From HXMU1420-13 sp963691715 (GTDB lineage: Bacteria; Bacteroidota; Rhodothermia; Balneolales; Balneolaceae), in the NCBI GenBank assembly GCA_963691715.1, contig OY829281.1, positions 1,302,001-1,366,000 of the forward strand: a stretch of DNA of 64,000 bases, written 5' to 3'. A program made the translations under genes and the position numbers. Positions 39,689 through 49,425 of this stretch are shown piece after piece. The notes under the pieces are model-generated. The model was not told the DNA's origin, did no database searches, and was given only the letters and a program-made list of their open reading frames with translations. Position 1 is the stretch's first letter. Every line of letters starts with the position of its first letter.

Positions 39689-39923
39689 TTTCTTCCGAAT
39701 TAATTTTTACTTCAAGAGAGGCTACTTTACGATCTACTCGAATCATGAAAAATAATAAGATGGTCCATATAATGAGTGTTACTCCTAAAACCACATAGAT
39801 CAAATCACTTGAATACATAAAAGCAATAAAAGCGTTGGTTGGTTCAACCGTCTCATTCCCAGCCCAAATTTCAGTGTAGGCTTGTGTAAGAGTATCTACT
39901 ATTGCCGTTGAATCTGTTTCCAT
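39678..39923 (-). CDS. ccmD: CcmD-like small membrane protein
   Basis: 81 residues with one membrane helix at about 39-62 (SDLIYVVLGVTLIIWTILLF) followed by a basic RVDRK patch and a short coiled tail, the CcmD layout. It is called mainly from position: 3 bases after ccmC and overlapping ccmE. CcmD helps release haem-loaded CcmE. The acidic N-terminal extension of ~35 residues is longer than in proteobacterial CcmD. Confidence 0.75.
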   Translation of the reverse strand: METDSTAIVDTLTQAYTEIWAGNETVEPTNAFIAFMYSSDLIYVVLGVTLIIWTILLFFMIRVDRKVASLEVKINSEENEA

Positions 39924-39926
39924 GAG

Positions 39927-40595
39927 TTAATTTTGTTGTTTAAAGTCTACGTTATAATTGACCGTTTTGTAACGGTGTAAGATGTCATATAACCAAAACG
40001 AAAGTGCTATAAAACCGACCATAGCGGGGTACAAAATATAGCGTAGTTCAGCTGCGGTAATTTCAGAAAAGGCAGGGTTTCCATCCGCACCTGGATGTAG
40101 GCTTGTAAGCTGCCTTGGGACAACATAAATTAAAAACGGGATCGTGGTAACTGCAAAAATGTTATATACTGCAGCAATTTTTGCTCTTTTATCTTCGTCT
40201 TCAAAGGCAGATCGCAACACAAAGTAGGCTACGTAAATCATCATAGCTAACGCTGCTAAATTCATTTTAGGTTCAGAAAACGTCCACCAAGTTCCCCAAG
40301 TAAATCGTGCCCAAAGTGAACCGGTTAACAATCCACATAGTCCAAAAATCATGCCTACTCTAGCCGCTGATTCCGCTTTGATATCAAATACCATAGTTGG
40401 TGCATTCAAATAACGAATACTGTAAACACAACTTGTCAAAAACATTGCATACATAGCCATCCACATAGGCACATGAAAGAAAAGATTACGTGCGGTTTGT
40501 TCTAAAATAGGGATACTTGGAATATGAATTAAAAAGCCACCAATTATTACTATGGTAAGCCAAATCGCAACAATGTATTTCCAGGTCTTCAACAA
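39927..40595 (-). CDS. ccmC: Cytochrome c maturation protein CcmC (haem delivery)
   Basis: 222 residues with six membrane segments. The tryptophan-rich motif reads SLWARFTWGTWWTFSEPK (about 108-125), flanked by the conserved periplasmic His in FFHVPMWMAMY (about 39-49) and a second His in the LTSLHPGAD loop (about 165-173). CcmC passes haem to CcmE. It is the first gene of the cluster; no ccmA or ccmB is in the window. Confidence 0.92.
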   Translation of the reverse strand: MLKTWKYIVAIWLTIVIIGGFLIHIPSIPILEQTARNLFFHVPMWMAMYAMFLTSCVYSIRYLNAPTMVFDIKAESAARVGMIFGLCGLLTGSLWARFTWGTWWTFSEPKMNLAALAMMIYVAYFVLRSAFEDEDKRAKIAAVYNIFAVTTIPFLIYVVPRQLTSLHPGADGNPAFSEITAAELRYILYPAMVGFIALSFWLYDILHRYKTVNYNVDFKQQN

Positions 40596-41002
40596 AAAAT
40601 ATTGTGTTTTGAATTATCTACAAATATAAGAAAAACCCACCTTCTTGATTTAAAAAATCATATTCCTTAATTCAAGAATGGTATTTCTTGGTGATGGAAT
40701 ATTTTACACTTTTAAAAGCATTTTTATAGACATTATGCAGCCCTCTTTATCTGCTTGGTCAGCTTGATGTTATATCCAATAAAGAGTGTTGTTTAACACC
40801 ATCAATACAGATATTGTGGGCAAATTATATCATTTTATCGCATGTGATATTTCATTCGACATTATAATTTTAAGAAATGAAAAAATTCAAAATACAGTGA
40901 AGTGAGCGCGTCAAGATATATTAGTTTTGAAGGTTTTGAATCAATTTTCCCAAATTTTTAAATCAGAACAATTTGCAACAGAATGTTTCATTACAGTGAA
41001 TT
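40596..41002. other. Intergenic region, no gene seen
   Basis: AT-rich stretch between ccmC and the MFS transporter gene, both on the minus strand. It must hold the ccm promoter. A mildly GC-richer patch at about 40735-40800 does not resolve into a product or a structured RNA that I recognise. Confidence 0.5.
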
Positions 41003-42292
41003 CTATTCTGATACTATCATATTTTTCGTTAAAAGCTTCTTCTGATAGGTCTTCTCTTTTTGAGTAATTGTGAAGCTCCACCATATTCCTGCTAATCCCA
41101 TTAGTACACCATATATCATCATTAGATCTTTAACATTCATGATTTGATATTCTAGAATAAGAGAAGCGCATACTACCGAAATAGAATTCATAATGGTAAA
41201 TAGCAACCATTCTGTGGAGAATACTCTTCCTCTGAATACATCGATGGTTCGCTTTTGTAAAAGCACGGTGCTTTTTACCCAATTTGCACCAGATGCAGTA
41301 TGAGCCAATAATACAAACAGAATCATTACCCAGATTGCATCCGCAAAGCCAACCATAACATACATCACACCTGATGTAAAAATTGCTATTCCCATCACCA
41401 TCACCCAATCTTTTTCGTCTCGGAATAATCGTCTCCCTATAATCGGACCTATACCTGTTCCAAAACCTCGTGCTGCGTATAATAAACCAAGACCTATGCT
41501 TCCCATCATTAATATTTCTTCACTAATTATGATCAGCATGTATACTAAACCGCCTAGAAAAGAACTCGACGTACCCTTTGCTATACTTGGTCGCAATACT
41601 TGTGGATTTTCGATTAAGTACTTAGCCCCATCAATTATTCCAACTAAAGGATTTTTAGTCTTTTCTTTTTCCTCCTCTGTCATTTCAGTTTGGGGTATTA
41701 CTGCTTTGTATATAAACCATGATGAGAGTAAATATGTACCTGCATCAAGAATTAAGACTGTTTTTATTCCCAGTAATTCTGTGGCAAAACCCCCTATGGC
41801 CATGCCAGATGTAAATATGATACTCCAAGTAGCGGTTGATATAATATTTGCATTCACTAAGTCTTTCTTTGATGCTACATTTGGTATCGATGCGGTTTTA
41901 GCAGGTTCAAATATCGCAGAGATCATCATCTGGAAGGATGTTAATACAAATGCAAGCCACAGCATAGATTCTGTTTGTACAAAGAGAATTCCTAGAACGG
42001 CTATTGCTCTCAGAATATCACAAAGTATCATCAATTTTCGGCGATTAAACCGATCTGTAATATATCCAGCTAATGGAGAAAATACAGCTAAACTGAGCAT
42101 TTTAACCACGATAATAAGACCAAGGAGAAACTCAGAATCAGAATAAGTGCCGATTAAAGCGTAAAGCGCTAATAAACCAAACCAATCTCCAAAATTGGAA
42201 ATTGCCTGTGCAGCCCACAACCTTCTATAATTTTTGTTGTTTCTTAGTAAATGTATATAGGGTTGAAGTGAATCCAAAATGTTCGTTATCAA
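41003..42292 (-). CDS. MFS transporter, probable drug or metabolite exporter
   Basis: 429 residues with about 12 membrane segments. The MFS loop motif GYITDRFNRRKLMIL is at about 76-90, and the opening FLRNN-type helix (LWAAQAISNFGDWFGLLALY) matches the MFS_3/enterobactin-exporter-like subgroup. The start is TTG at 42292; no other start precedes the first helix. It follows dut by 53 bases in the same direction. The substrate is unknown. Confidence 0.85.
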   Translation of the reverse strand: MITNILDSLQPYIHLLRNNKNYRRLWAAQAISNFGDWFGLLALYALIGTYSDSEFLLGLIIVVKMLSLAVFSPLAGYITDRFNRRKLMILCDILRAIAVLGILFVQTESMLWLAFVLTSFQMMISAIFEPAKTASIPNVASKKDLVNANIISTATWSIIFTSGMAIGGFATELLGIKTVLILDAGTYLLSSWFIYKAVIPQTEMTEEEKEKTKNPLVGIIDGAKYLIENPQVLRPSIAKGTSSSFLGGLVYMLIIISEEILMMGSIGLGLLYAARGFGTGIGPIIGRRLFRDEKDWVMVMGIAIFTSGVMYVMVGFADAIWVMILFVLLAHTASGANWVKSTVLLQKRTIDVFRGRVFSTEWLLFTIMNSISVVCASLILEYQIMNVKDLMMIYGVLMGLAGIWWSFTITQKEKTYQKKLLTKNMIVSE

Positions 42293-42345
42293 TATTCAAA
42301 AAGGAACTACCAACGAATAGTGGATACTCTAATTTGAATATTTTA

Positions 42346-42792
42346 TCATTGAATTCCTGTAGATCCAAACCCTCCTTCTCCCCGATCAGTTTCATCTAAT
42401 TCATCGACTCGTTTAATTGGCAGTTGTACAACGGGAGCAATTACCATTTGTGCAATTCTATCCCCATAATTAACAACAAATTCTTCTTGACCATGATTTA
42501 TTGCAATTACTTTTATTTCCCCTCTATAGTCGGCATCTATGGTTCCAGGGCTATTCAACATGGTGATTCCATTTCGTAATGCTAACCCGCTTCTTGGGCG
42601 AATCTGTGCTTCAAAACCATGGGGTAATGACATTTGAAGTCCCGTAGGAATTAACATCCGTTCACCAGGTTTTAACTTAACAGATGCATCCACTGCGGCC
42701 CGAATATCCATACCAGCTGCTGAAGCTGACTCATAACTTGGTAATGGCAATCCTTTTGCATGAGGTAATTGTTTGAATATAATTTCTTTCAT
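42346..42792 (-). CDS. dut: dUTP diphosphatase
   Basis: 148 residues, the normal length of the trimeric enzyme. It hydrolyses dUTP to dUMP. The five motifs are present: AGMDIRA, PRSGLALRNGI, GTIDADYRGEIKV with the catalytic Asp, GDRIAQMVI, and the P-loop-like end RGEGGFGSTG. The ATG overlaps the stop of the DUF3108 gene (ATGA). Confidence 0.97.
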   Translation of the reverse strand: MKEIIFKQLPHAKGLPLPSYESASAAGMDIRAAVDASVKLKPGERMLIPTGLQMSLPHGFEAQIRPRSGLALRNGITMLNSPGTIDADYRGEIKVIAINHGQEEFVVNYGDRIAQMVIAPVVQLPIKRVDELDETDRGEGGFGSTGIQ

Positions 42793-43574
42793 AATGCGGT
42801 CTTTGTATAATCGATAATTCTAATCAGTGCATTACCGAATAAAACTTTAACACGTGCTTCTAACGGTACCCGTAACTCATCATCCAAAAACCATGCACGA
42901 AATTCGCCAGAAAAGCCAAAGGGACCATCAATATTTTCAGTGTAGCCGGATGTGAGATATGCATGTATGGGTTCTTTCCATGGTCTATAATTTCTTTTTT
43001 CAAGGGTATTACCATTATTGAGATGTATATATCCCTTTTTTTTGGTTACATAAATAATCATAGAATTATCTACACCAGACCCTGCAAAAAGTCGTGAAAA
43101 TAAAAATATAATTTGCCCTGCAGTTGCAGGTTCCTCTAATTCAAGAGTGTCCTTTGTAAGATCTTCTTCTTTATAGGCAACAAAGTTATTGATTCGATCA
43201 AAATCGTATTCGATATCTTTACTGATTTTTTCATCGATATTATCTTTCCAATAGTAGCTTGTTTGAGGTAACCCGTCGTCATTAATTATAAATAAACTAT
43301 TAAAATGGTCGATTTCTGTACCAATGAATGGGATTTTTGGGTTTGATGTGATTTTTGTTATCAAATGCTTGTGTAATTCTCCACGAAACAGAGTATCAGG
43401 CATCATAGTAACTTCCACCTCACCAAGCTTAAGAAACCCATACTTTACCTCGTATTTAAATGTTTCTTTAAATTTAAAAATATCTTGTGCTGTAGGTTGA
43501 GCCCACACATTATGAAGACCAACTACTGACAAAAACATCAATACCATGGACGTTCTAAAAATACTCAAAATCAA
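42789..43574 (-). CDS. DUF3108-containing exported protein
   Basis: 261 residues from a TTG at 43574 that overlaps the preceding stop; the ATG at 43547 is an alternative but would leave the signal peptide without a positive charge. A signal peptide (ending VWAQ) precedes the beta-rich DUF3108 domain: FKYEVKYGFLKLGEVEVTM at the start and LDDELRVPLEARVKVLFGNA at the end. The function of the family is unknown; it is thought to be periplasmic. Confidence 0.85.
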   Translation of the reverse strand: MILSIFRTSMVLMFLSVVGLHNVWAQPTAQDIFKFKETFKYEVKYGFLKLGEVEVTMMPDTLFRGELHKHLITKITSNPKIPFIGTEIDHFNSLFIINDDGLPQTSYYWKDNIDEKISKDIEYDFDRINNFVAYKEEDLTKDTLELEEPATAGQIIFLFSRLFAGSGVDNSMIIYVTKKKGYIHLNNGNTLEKRNYRPWKEPIHAYLTSGYTENIDGPFGFSGEFRAWFLDDELRVPLEARVKVLFGNALIRIIDYTKTAL

Positions 43575-43933
43575 TCTTCTATTAATTCATTTTCCTTGAA
43601 GAATGCTTCGAATGCCTCTTCATCGTATCCAACTAATACTGAGTCTTGATACACAATAATTGGTCTCTTTATCATAGACTGATTTTCGTATAAAAGATCA
43701 AATAATTTTTCTTCTGAAAGATTCAAATCTTTGATATTAAGCTTTCTGTAAGTGGATCCCTTAGAGTTCACTAAAACATCTAATCCTACTTTAATTTCTA
43801 ATTCTCTCAATTCGTCTTGGGTAAGAGGATCCTTTTTAACATTTATTAGAACATGGTCGATACCCTGGCTGGTAAGCCATTTTTTTGTATCTCTTATTTT
43901 GTTACAGTTTGGAATGCCTATTACGTGAACCAT
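43571..43933 (-). CDS. ArsC/Spx-like (YffB-type) thioredoxin-fold protein
   Basis: 120 residues from the ATG at 43933 (MVHVIGIPNCNK); the longer frame has no ribosome site. The thioredoxin fold carries one Cys in GIPNCNKIRDTKKWL (Cys10), and the later SKGSTYRKL and MIKRPIIV motifs match ArsC/YffB relatives. Lacking the extra arsenate-reductase cysteines, it is more likely a glutathione- or thiol-linked reductase of unknown substrate. It is the first gene of the dut operon and overlaps DUF3108 by four bases. Confidence 0.82.
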   Translation of the reverse strand: MVHVIGIPNCNKIRDTKKWLTSQGIDHVLINVKKDPLTQDELRELEIKVGLDVLVNSKGSTYRKLNIKDLNLSEEKLFDLLYENQSMIKRPIIVYQDSVLVGYDEEAFEAFFKENELIED

Positions 43934-44004
43934 TACATTATTAAAGTGAAATGTTTGTATTTTAAGTAAGATACAAGTTCTTGAAAATACCTGTAAAAAA
44001 ATCA

Positions 44005-44502
44005 ATGAAAAAAAATTACTCCAGTATTTTTCTCTTAGCCATCATTAGCGTAGCTCTTAACAATTGTACAAATGACGATGCTCAGAAAAAATTTGAAACA
44101 CAAGCATATGGTGAACCTTCAAATTATACTGAGACCACTTTTCAAGGAGATATCGTACAAATTGATAACGATGATTGGAGAATATCACCACTTTATATAG
44201 GCTTAGCTGATGTTCGCCCAATTTTTCCAAATCCGGTTCAATATGGTAGCAATATTAATCTGGATGTTGAAATTAATGGTGCACCCGTTGGTAGTATCAT
44301 TGAATTAGGTTACCTCAATAACTCTAATAATTGGTTTCCTTTACAAGTGATGGATATCACTAGTGATTTCGAATTTGTTTCCTTTTTAATAAATACTCGT
44401 CAATTTGGATCTACTGCCGAACAAGCACGAGGTATTCATAGAATGCTCCTCTTTGATGGCAATCAACGATTAATAACCTATGGAGATCTATTAATTCAAT
44501 GA
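44005..44502 (+). CDS. Hypothetical lipoprotein
   Basis: 165 residues from the ATG at 44005; a TTG at 43981 would add eight residues. A lipoprotein signal with Cys near residue 20 (SVALNNC) precedes a beta-rich domain with VRPIFPNPVQYGSNINLDVE, which recalls the opening of a type-IX-like or immunoglobulin fold (PNP motif), and a C-terminus QRLITYGDLLIQ. No family recognised. It is divergent from the ArsC-like gene (71 bases) and 37 bases upstream of the next small gene. Confidence 0.7.
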   Translation: MKKNYSSIFLLAIISVALNNCTNDDAQKKFETQAYGEPSNYTETTFQGDIVQIDNDDWRISPLYIGLADVRPIFPNPVQYGSNINLDVEINGAPVGSIIELGYLNNSNNWFPLQVMDITSDFEFVSFLINTRQFGSTAEQARGIHRMLLFDGNQRLITYGDLLIQ

Positions 44503-44539
44503 AGTTGTATTAGGTAAAAACTGATTCTATCTTCAGGCC

Positions 44540-44806
44540 ATGAGAAAATTATTCCCTTCAGAAAAAAAAGTCTTGGAAAGACTCATTTTTACAGAACCTT
44601 ATGAAGTACTTCTAGATGAAACAGGTTTACCAGTTGGTGCATTAAGAGACGATCTAATAAACCTTATCAATTACAGACTCATAGAAGTTGTTCATAATGG
44701 GAATGACCCGCTTGATACTACCTCTTTTTATGATGCAGACAATCTGCAAGATTTTTCTTTTCGAGCTACTAAATCAGGATTGAAACAACTAAAAGAATTG
44801 GCATGA
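44540..44806 (+). CDS. Small winged-helix-like protein
   Basis: 88 residues. The helices KKVLERLIFTEPYEVLLDET and GALRDDLINLINYRLIEVV followed by a short beta hairpin and ATKSGLKQLKEL look like a winged-helix fold, but no DNA-binding family can be named. Its stop overlaps the ATG of the biotin-carrier-like gene (ATGA), so the two are translated together. Confidence 0.7.
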   Translation: MRKLFPSEKKVLERLIFTEPYEVLLDETGLPVGALRDDLINLINYRLIEVVHNGNDPLDTTSFYDADNLQDFSFRATKSGLKQLKELA

Positions 44807-45309
44807 AATTTAGCATAGAATTTGCCGACAAGTCGCTAGACATTAATGTTGATGCAGAATCATCCACGTACAACATCGATGAGACATCAAAACACTATGA
44901 ATTTACCCAAGATAATGGTCGTTTCATGCTGCGCCGGGGAACAAAATTATATCGAATAGATAATGTAAAAGTGGAAGACTCGACGGTTGAGTTTACTCTA
45001 GATGGCTCTTGGTATAAAGTAGCCGTAAAGAACGAAAACCAAATACTACTCGATAAACTTGGATTTAAAACAAGTCAGGGTGCTGGAGAAGGAAATATTG
45101 CTTCTCCAATGCCTGGTAAAATTTTAGATATAATGGTAGAAGTAGGTGATGACGTAAAAAAAGGTCAACCTGTTATAATTCTTGAGGCCATGAAAATGGA
45201 AAATGAACTTAAGTCTCCAATCGATGGCATCATTAAAAAATTAGATGTATCTGTTGGACAAATTGTTGAAAAGAAAACCCCAATTTTAGAAATAGAAGCA
45301 ATTGTATAA
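44803..45309 (+). CDS. Biotin carboxyl carrier-like protein
   Basis: 168 residues. The C-terminal half is a biotinyl domain: SPMPGKILDIMVEVGDDVKK, then EAMKMENEL with the Lys that is biotinylated, and IVEKKTPILEIEA at the end. The N-terminal half is a less conserved beta domain like that of acyl-CoA carboxylase carrier subunits. It would carry CO2 for a biotin-dependent carboxylase whose other subunits are not in the window. It overlaps both neighbours (ATGA with the small gene, 8 bases with murA). Confidence 0.88.
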   Translation: MKFSIEFADKSLDINVDAESSTYNIDETSKHYEFTQDNGRFMLRRGTKLYRIDNVKVEDSTVEFTLDGSWYKVAVKNENQILLDKLGFKTSQGAGEGNIASPMPGKILDIMVEVGDDVKKGQPVIILEAMKMENELKSPIDGIIKKLDVSVGQIVEKKTPILEIEAIV

Positions 45310-46570
45310 ATTTATTATTGAAGGTGGAACTCCACTTATTGGCGCTATGCATATTAGCGGCTCGAAAAATGCAGCGTTACCCGTTATTGCTGGGGCCTTG
45401 CTAGCAAACTCTCCTGTTATCATTAATAATATTCCTAGACTCCAAGATATCTATACCTTTAACAATGTATTGCGTGTGGTTGGAGCAAAAGTCGATTTTA
45501 AGGAAAAAGAAAATTCTATTCACATAGATCCAACCCAAGTCTCCTATTTAGAAGCACCGTATGATTTAGTACGTAAGATGCGTGCATCCTTTTATATGTT
45601 GGGTGCTTTAGTTGGTAAACATGGATACGCTAAAGTATCTCTACCAGGGGGATGTGCTTGGGGGCCACGACCAGTGGATTTACACCTTAAAGGGATGGAA
45701 GCTATGGGGATAGATATCTCCTTAGACAAGGGATATGTAATTGCTAGAGCTAAAGATACTATTCCAGGAGGTAGTTTCACATTAAACCCTAGTAGCGTTG
45801 GTGCAACCGTAAATTTACTCTTAGCGTCCGTTTTAAAAGCTACAGAATTTACAATTCATAATGCTGCTAAAGAGCCAGATGTAGTTCAGTTATGCAATAT
45901 GCTACTACAAATGGGTGCGAATATTGAAGGAATTGGAACGAACACTTTAACAATTAGAAAAGTAGAAACCCTTTCTGGAATAAATATTCATAATGATCCC
46001 GATCGAATTGAACTCGGTACTTATATGATTGCTGGAGCCATGCATCCAAAATCGGATGTATTGCTTACGGGTTGCAATCCTGAACAATTAGGTAATTTCC
46101 CCGACTTATTAAAAGAAACGGGTACAGAAGTAATCATTAATGGAACTGAAATACGAGTAAAGGCTACTGATAAATTACAACCAGTATCCATTGAAACAGC
46201 TATTTACCCAGGCTTTCCTACCGATTTGCAAGCTCAGTGGGCCACCATGCTAACTCAAGCTCATGGATCCTCTTCAGTAACGGATACCGTATATTTTGAC
46301 AGATTTAGTTACGTACCAGAGTTGGTTCGTTTAGGTGCCGATATGCATGTAAACAAAAATAAAGTGACTATTAACGGGAAAACTTCATTATCTGGTGCCT
46401 CAGTGATGAGTACAGATCTTAGGGCAAGTGTTAGTTTAGTGTTAGCCGCCATGGTTTCTGAAAAAACAACAGAAGTTCTTCGCGTATATCATTTAGATAG
46501 AGGCTATGAAGCTCTCGAGCATAAACTAAATCCCGTTGGAGCAAAAATTAGACGAGTAGAAGATAATTAA
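45302..46570 (+). CDS. murA: UDP-N-acetylglucosamine 1-carboxyvinyltransferase
   Basis: 422 residues, the normal length. MurA carries out the first committed step of peptidoglycan synthesis, adding enolpyruvyl from PEP to UDP-GlcNAc. Key motifs: SGSKNAALPVIAGALLA near the start with the active Lys, and LPGGCAWGPRPVDLH with the PEP-binding (fosfomycin-target) Cys; the residue after C-A is W where I is common. The start is TTG, eight bases inside the preceding gene; no ATG fits. Confidence 0.96.
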   Translation: MYKFIIEGGTPLIGAMHISGSKNAALPVIAGALLANSPVIINNIPRLQDIYTFNNVLRVVGAKVDFKEKENSIHIDPTQVSYLEAPYDLVRKMRASFYMLGALVGKHGYAKVSLPGGCAWGPRPVDLHLKGMEAMGIDISLDKGYVIARAKDTIPGGSFTLNPSSVGATVNLLLASVLKATEFTIHNAAKEPDVVQLCNMLLQMGANIEGIGTNTLTIRKVETLSGINIHNDPDRIELGTYMIAGAMHPKSDVLLTGCNPEQLGNFPDLLKETGTEVIINGTEIRVKATDKLQPVSIETAIYPGFPTDLQAQWATMLTQAHGSSSVTDTVYFDRFSYVPELVRLGADMHVNKNKVTINGKTSLSGASVMSTDLRASVSLVLAAMVSEKTTEVLRVYHLDRGYEALEHKLNPVGAKIRRVEDN

Positions 46571-47040
46571 CTTACATCAGCAACTTAGATATACATTGTA
46601 TCAACAAAATATCTAAAAACTATAAAAACTGTTTACAAGTAAGCGTTTACATTAACCTATTTCTCGCCCTATATTACATCCAGTAAAAATATAAGCACAA
46701 GAGTTTTATTCTAACTATTTCACATTGCACTATACACGCAATACATATCAATTTCAATCAGCAGACGATCACTTAAAAGAATCTATAGATCGCTTCTGCA
46801 CCAGTTTCATAAGCTTTTGCATAGTATTTCTTATCAATATTAAGCAACAGCTACAGCTTGATTCCTCCGCGGAATCTCAACCAAATTTAAAAGAATTAAA
46901 AGGCGCAAAAAGAAACGGCCACACTACACAATTACCTTCGATTGCTCAACATTCGATCTGGAAGGTAAATGGAACCATTGCAAAATTAGGAAAATGGCGA
47001 GCTGTGATCGACCAGGTGTGCCTTGAAAAAGTTTACTTAG
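46571..47040. other. Region upstream of rng; a 144-codon frame here is doubtful
   Basis: The first ~150 bases look like a promoter region. An open frame from a TTG at 46725 to 47159 runs 119 bases into rng in another frame. Its product is basic, has no family resemblance and no clear ribosome site. It may be a leader transcript for rng, which in other bacteria carries a long regulatory leader, or a real short gene. Confidence 0.4.
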
Positions 47041-48819
47041 ATGAAAAATCAAATTATAATCCACTCCTCGGACAATCAGAACCGAATCGCGCTAATCGAA
47101 AAGGGAGAATTAGCACAATTATTCATAGAATCAGAAGAAAACCAACGAACTGTTGGTAATATTTATGTAGCTAAAGTTCATAAAGTGATGAGCGGTATTC
47201 GTGCCGCATTCATCGACATGGGTACACCTAAAGATGCTTTCCTCCATTTTTCGGATGCTGGTGACCACCTAGATAGTTATATCCGCATGTTAAACGGAAA
47301 GAACTCTATACCTGCTTCATTGAACGATGTTCTTAATAATAAAGAAAACTTAACCAATGTTCAGAAACAACAACTTGCAGGAGATATCCTAAAAAGTGGC
47401 CAAAAAATGTTGGTTCAAATTGTTAAAGAACCTATTGGCTCGAAGGGACCTAGAGTTTCTACCGATATCACCATTGCGGGTCGCTTTTTAGTACTCATTC
47501 CGATGGGAGATTATATAGCTGTATCAAAAAGAATTAGCAATTATAAAGAGCGCCGTAGATTAAAAAGTATCTTAAATAAAATGTTACCTGATGGGTTTGG
47601 TGTAATTGTTAGAACCGTTGCACAAAATCAAGATGGGCAGGCCATAGAAGATGACTTAAGAAATGTTCTTCGCAAATGGGAAATGATCGTCGATAGAGTA
47701 GATTCAGCTAAGCCTCCCTCACTACTCTATAAAGATCTAGATATGACAGAAAGTTTGATCCGTGATCTTTTTGCAAAAAACTATGATCGTGTTCTTATCG
47801 ACGATCCCAAAATGTTCAGGCAAATTAAGGGATATGTTAGCCAGATTGCCCCTCATATGCTTCCTAATGTAGAGCTCTACAAAAGAAAAGAACATATTTT
47901 CGATTTTATGAATATATCAGAAGATGTAAATTCCATCTTCTCCCCTAGAGTACGTCTTAAAATGGGCGGCTATCTTATATTCGAACAAACAGAAGCGATG
48001 TATGTTGTTGATGTAAACTCTGGCCCATATGCCGCGAAAGAAAAACAGGAAGACAATTCACTGAAAACTAATCTTGAAGCCGCTAGAGAAATTGCAAAAC
48101 AGCTTCGATTAAGAGATATCGGAGGAATCATTGTTGTCGACTTTATCGACCTGAAAGATGAGAAAAATAGAAAAAAAATCTATGACGAGTTAAAAAAAGA
48201 ATTCCGAAAAGATCCTGCTAAAACCAACATGATTGGCATGAGTGACTTCGGACTTGTACAAATTACTCGACAACGAATACGTCCGTCTGTGGTTAATTCA
48301 GTATCCAAAGTTTGCCCAATGTGTGGAGGATCGGGAAGTGTTGTGAGCCAAAATACTATCGTGACCGATATAGAAAGTTGGATTAGAAAATTTAAACATA
48401 GCACAAACTATCGAGCTCTAGATCTTTATGTGAATCCATATCTGAAATCTTATCTCACCAAAGGCTTAATAAGCAAACGATGGAGATGGATGACAAAATT
48501 TGGTCTTAAAATTTCGATCATCGGAGATGAAAATACCTCTCTCAATGAATTTCATGCTACCCTTGCTGGTTCAGATATTAACATAACAGATGCTGTTTTA
48601 CGCGGTGAATCTATCGATGAGCTGTTAAACCGTCAGGAGTTAGAAGAAATAAACAGTGGGCAACATGACCGAAATAACCTAGATATCACAAAAAAACCAC
48701 AAAATAAACGGGGTGGTAATCAACACCGTCGCAATGGAAACCATCGTAACGGTTCGTCAGGTCGTTCTGCCAAATCAGGTAATAGAGGGAACCAACGTCA
48801 GCAAAGACAACCAAAATAA
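47041..48819 (+). CDS. rng: Ribonuclease G/E family endoribonuclease
   Basis: 592 residues. The S1-like RNA-binding domain is at about 35-130 (GNIYVAKVHKVMSGIRAAFI onward). The DNase I-like catalytic part follows, with conserved VVDVNSGPYAAKE and GGIIVVDFIDLKDEKNRKKI carrying the metal-binding aspartates, and the zinc-link motif CPMCGGSG at about 423-430. The tail (about 555-592) is a low-complexity Asn/Gly/Arg/Gln region as in RNase E-like proteins and may bind RNA. It acts in RNA decay and rRNA processing. Confidence 0.95.
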   Translation: MKNQIIIHSSDNQNRIALIEKGELAQLFIESEENQRTVGNIYVAKVHKVMSGIRAAFIDMGTPKDAFLHFSDAGDHLDSYIRMLNGKNSIPASLNDVLNNKENLTNVQKQQLAGDILKSGQKMLVQIVKEPIGSKGPRVSTDITIAGRFLVLIPMGDYIAVSKRISNYKERRRLKSILNKMLPDGFGVIVRTVAQNQDGQAIEDDLRNVLRKWEMIVDRVDSAKPPSLLYKDLDMTESLIRDLFAKNYDRVLIDDPKMFRQIKGYVSQIAPHMLPNVELYKRKEHIFDFMNISEDVNSIFSPRVRLKMGGYLIFEQTEAMYVVDVNSGPYAAKEKQEDNSLKTNLEAAREIAKQLRLRDIGGIIVVDFIDLKDEKNRKKIYDELKKEFRKDPAKTNMIGMSDFGLVQITRQRIRPSVVNSVSKVCPMCGGSGSVVSQNTIVTDIESWIRKFKHSTNYRALDLYVNPYLKSYLTKGLISKRWRWMTKFGLKISIIGDENTSLNEFHATLAGSDINITDAVLRGESIDELLNRQELEEINSGQHDRNNLDITKKPQNKRGGNQHRRNGNHRNGSSGRSAKSGNRGNQRQQRQPK

Positions 48820-48870
48820 CCTTTTTGGCTTGGTTCTTGCCACCTTATCGACAACTAAAGATTTTTATGT

Positions 48871-49425
48871 ATGAGTGTATTTAATTTACATGCCACTACT
48901 GTTGTAGGTATCATCCACAATGGGAAAGCTGCAATTGGGAGCGATGGTCAAGCTACTCTTGATAAAACAGTGATGAAAAGCACTGTGAAAAAAGTTAGAA
49001 AACTACATAACGGAAAGGTACTTGCAGGTTTTGCAGGTTCCACCGCTGATGCTTTCACTCTTTTTGAGCGCTATGAAGAAAAATTAAACGAATATAACGG
49101 CAAAATGCAGCGAGCAGCTGTTGAGCTTGCTAAAGATTGGAGAAAAGACAAATTTCTACAGAAGCTACAAGCCCTACTTATAGTGATGGATAATAATTAT
49201 GCGCTAGTAATTTCTGGACAAGGGGATGTGATTGAGCCAGATGATAACATTGTGACTATAGGTAGTGGTGGAAGCTATGCGCTTGCAGCTGCTCGAGCAA
49301 TGGTGAAACATTCTCCTGAAATGGAAGCTAAAGATATAGTATCAGAGGCGCTACGAATCGCCGCTGAAATTGATATTTATTCCAATCACAATAGAACCAT
49401 TTTGGAAATAGACAACCATGATTGA
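48871..49425 (+). CDS. hslV: ATP-dependent protease subunit HslV
   Basis: 184 residues. HslV is the proteasome-like peptidase of the HslUV complex. The nucleophile Thr follows the short propeptide in LHATTVVGII (Thr at about residue 9), and GSDGQATLDKTVMK and GSGGSYALAAARAM are conserved. It overlaps hslU by 8 bases, as is usual for this pair. Confidence 0.97.
   Translation: MSVFNLHATTVVGIIHNGKAAIGSDGQATLDKTVMKSTVKKVRKLHNGKVLAGFAGSTADAFTLFERYEEKLNEYNGKMQRAAVELAKDWRKDKFLQKLQALLIVMDNNYALVISGQGDVIEPDDNIVTIGSGGSYALAAARAMVKHSPEMEAKDIVSEALRIAAEIDIYSNHNRTILEIDNHD

Noticed and set aside
40735..40800. Possible small RNA or transposase relic in the ccmC-MFS gap
   Set aside because: No convincing stem, T run or protein similarity.
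41496..42146. 216-codon plus-strand frame opposite the MFS transporter
   Set aside because: Shadow of a clear membrane protein gene; no family features of its own.
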